Notes under the pieces: model-generated
What the model saw: only the letters and a program-made list of their open reading frames with translations
What the model was told of the DNA's origin: nothing
Databases searched by the model: none
Program-made: the position numbers and the translations under genes
NCBI GenBank assembly: GCA_004557905.1
Contig: SFFH01000033.1
Location: forward strand, 1-48,335
Reading direction: 5' to 3'
Length of the DNA stretch: 48,335 nucleotides
DNA from: Clostridiales bacterium
GTDB taxonomy: Bacteria > Bacillota > Clostridia > Christensenellales > Aristaeellaceae
In this document: in pieces, positions 46,810-48,335 of the stretch
Position numbering within the stretch: position 1 is the first letter of the stretch
Layout of the letters: every line of letters begins with the position of its first letter

Positions 46810-48072
46810 TTATTCGGCGTCTGCCTCGCCGGGCGTCGCTTCATCGGAGACCGCTGCATCGGACCCGGCTGGGATTGCCGGATCATCGGCATCCTCGCTT
46901 GCCTCCGCCGGCGCTTCGGGCAGAGGTTCAGGCGTGGACTCGGGGAGAGATTCGTCGGGCAACGGCTCGTCGGTGGCTTCGGGCGCGGGCTCAGCGTCGA
47001 TTTCAGACGGGGTTGTCTCCATGGACTGGACGGGCTCGCCGGTGATTTCCGGCAGTGCCGTGACGTCTGGCGTGGGCTGCGGCTCGGCGGCAGGGCGCAG
47101 CTGCTTGCCATCCTCGAGAATGCAGTTATCAATGCGCGCACGGAGGGAGGCGGAATCGCCGACGAGGTTCAGCGAGGTGCCAGGCTGCGCGCCGTCACCG
47201 ATCGCATCGCCTCCGGAGAAGCGGCCGGACAGATTGACGGAGGAAGCGTCCTCGGCGTTCATCATGATCAGCGCGTTGCCGCCGTAGCTTTCGCCCTGGC
47301 CGCCCTTGACCTGTCCGCTGATGCCGACGCTCACGTTGTCGCTCGCGGAGACGAGCTGAATGCCGTCGCCGCCGATGGCGCCGTCGCCGCCCTGAAGCGT
47401 GCCGCCCACGGTGATGTAGGCATTGCCGCTGAGATCGTAGAGATTCAGCGCGTGGCCGCCGACCGACGTGCCGCTGCCGCCCTTGATGGAGCCGGTGATC
47501 ATCACCGCTCCGCCCTCCTTGAGCGGGGAGACGATCATGCCCGCGCCGCCGCTGCTGCCGTCGCCGCCAGTCACACGTCCCTCAATGCTGCTGTAAAACT
47601 CGCCGCCGTCGTGGCGGATCGAGATGCCGGCTGCACCCGCGCCGCCTTCGATTTCGCAGCCGCGCTCGACGATCAGTGCGCCATTGCCTGAAAAGGCAAG
47701 CGCGACGCTGCCGTCGGCGCCGGATACGGTGACGCCGCTGCCGAGGCTGATTTGAGAGGTGCCGTCCACGGTCATCCCGTCCTCTAGGGCAATGCCTGTG
47801 AAGGCGAGGGCGGCATCCTGAAGATGAAGGCCGCGCACAACGGCGCCGGTCTCGGATTTGAGATGGATGAACGCGGAGGTGGACAGCGGTTCGCTGCTTT
47901 CGGCAGAGATCTCACCGGACAGAAGAATGGTATCGCCGCTTTGTGCTGATGCAACCGCGCGGCTTAATTCGTCATACGACGACACAGGCCCAAAGGTCTG
48001 CGCAAAAGCGGAAGAACAGGAGAAGAACACCATCCACAAGGCAAAGGAAAATGCCCATATTCGCTTGATCAT
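46810..48072 (-). CDS. Secreted glycine-rich repeat (beta-helix-like) protein
   Basis: 420 aa from ATG 48072. Signal peptide 1-25 (MIKRIWAFSFALWMVFFSCSSAFA). Residues 35-160 read like short beta-strand turns of a right-handed beta-helix (SGDTILLSGEI, LGSGVTVSGADGSVALAFSG). Residues 165-296 hold four and a half copies of a 29-30-residue unit of the form G-x-V-x-GG-x-G-x3-GG-x-A-L. Residues 325-420 are a Pro/Glu/Thr-rich disordered tail with no LPxTG, membrane helix or SLH domain, so it would be released or held non-covalently. Function is unknown; an adhesin-like surface or matrix protein is inferred. ATG 48093 is in frame but lacks a ribosome site; AAGGGAG precedes 48072 by 11 nt. Confidence 0.72.
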   Translation of the reverse strand: MIKRIWAFSFALWMVFFSCSSAFAQTFGPVSSYDELSRAVASAQSGDTILLSGEISAESSEPLSTSAFIHLKSETGAVVRGLHLQDAALAFTGIALEDGMTVDGTSQISLGSGVTVSGADGSVALAFSGNGALIVERGCEIEGGAGAAGISIRHDGGEFYSSIEGRVTGGDGSSGGAGMIVSPLKEGGAVMITGSIKGGSGTSVGGHALNLYDLSGNAYITVGGTLQGGDGAIGGDGIQLVSASDNVSVGISGQVKGGQGESYGGNALIMMNAEDASSVNLSGRFSGGDAIGDGAQPGTSLNLVGDSASLRARIDNCILEDGKQLRPAAEPQPTPDVTALPEITGEPVQSMETTPSEIDAEPAPEATDEPLPDESLPESTPEPLPEAPAEASEDADDPAIPAGSDAAVSDEATPGEADAE

Positions 48073-48137
48073 CAATAGGAAAACTCCCTTCACAAGCGGC
48101 AGCGCATGTCAATGCGTCTCGCCGCAGGTTATAAAGT

Positions 48138-48166
48138 ATTATAGCACACTGCATGAATCGGGGCAA
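48138..48166 (-). promoter_or_regulatory. Sigma-A promoter for the secreted repeat protein
   Basis: Minus strand TTGCCC (48166-48161), 17-nt spacer, TATAAT (48143-48138). Confidence 0.73.
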
Positions 48167-48254
48167 GCCGCGCGCAAGGACACACGTCTCCGAAACCTGA
48201 TGCCCTGAATAACTGCAAAAAAGAAAAAGAGAATAGAAAAAGTGAAAAAAGGTG

Positions 48255-48283
48255 TTGACAAGGATCGTCAAGGCGTGTATAAT
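48255..48283 (+). promoter_or_regulatory. Full-consensus promoter with an A-rich UP-like element at the window end
   Basis: TTGACA at 48255-48260, exactly 17 nt, TATAAT at 48278-48283: both boxes are perfect. Upstream, 48218-48250 is a string of A-tracts like the UP element of ribosomal RNA promoters. Transcription would begin near 48290. The last 45 bases do not open a reading frame with a ribosome site. The target, possibly an rRNA operon, lies outside the window. Confidence 0.82.
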
Positions 48284-48335
48284 ACATCAAGTCGCCACGA
48301 GCGAGGCACCTCGAAAGAGGACCGCTGAAGGCGGC

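Overview
The window is a GC-rich stretch of bacterial chromosome with dense, mostly plus-strand genes, strong Shine-Dalgarno sites and many sigma-A promoters (TTGACA, 17 nt, TATAAT). spmA/spmB, a single-chain clostridial-type PurL, a YabN-type MazG, YkvI, DUF1836 and DegV proteins point to a spore-forming, high-GC member of the Clostridia (Bacillota). A gut lineage such as Christensenellales is a guess from overall style. I see no phage, plasmid, transposase, CRISPR array or tRNA. Most of it is ordinary chromosome.

Layout. 0.2-9.8 kb: cell-envelope and housekeeping genes (a glycosyltransferase-GtrA fusion, CPBP protease, rlmH, a ProB-like kinase, a PHP phosphatase, a uridine-kinase-like protein, a degenerate M1 peptidase, YkvI, alr, 5-FCL). 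10.7-13.5 kb: rsmD-coaD-coiled-coil-GT2 operon. 13.8-17.8 kb: a frameshifted mazG, hup, an AEC transporter and a DUF362 ferredoxin. 17.8-21.6 kb: a structured Moco/Tuco-riboswitch-like leader in front of a ydhY-ydhV-ydhW-like aldehyde:ferredoxin oxidoreductase cluster. 21.7-31.9 kb: spmAB, a large secreted membrane-anchored protein, DUF2461, uppP, a TraX-family protein and purL. 32-37 kb: DUF1836, DegV, then a LacI regulator with its likely target operon (ketopantoate-reductase-like plus cyclase) and HIT. 37.4-46.7 kb: a carbohydrate-use region (ArsR-type regulator, GH2 glycosidase, solute-binding protein, two permeases, acyltransferase, galM). The window ends with a minus-strand secreted repeat protein and a very strong outward promoter, perhaps of an rRNA operon.

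What stands out. (1) A dispersed intergenic element of about 70 bp occurs four times in the same orientation (2777, 26196, 36446, 44437). Each copy has two short hairpins whose stems change in compensating pairs. (2) The leader at 17905-18066 and the oxidoreductase genes behind it form an E. coli ydhYVW-like module that lacks the membrane partners. (3) Three genes (rlmH, mazG, the LacI regulator) carry indels that separate or replace conserved sequence. They may be assembly errors or real lesions. (4) The M1-like protein at 5662 has lost its zinc site. (5) The TraX-family gene seems to start at CTG, because its promoter lies inside the ATG-started version of the reading frame. A palindromic MITE-like element lies at 13587-13709, and two further local repeat families lie at 37265 and 44139.

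All functional calls rest on motif recognition by eye, without database searches. Start sites were chosen from Shine-Dalgarno spacing and promoter positions.
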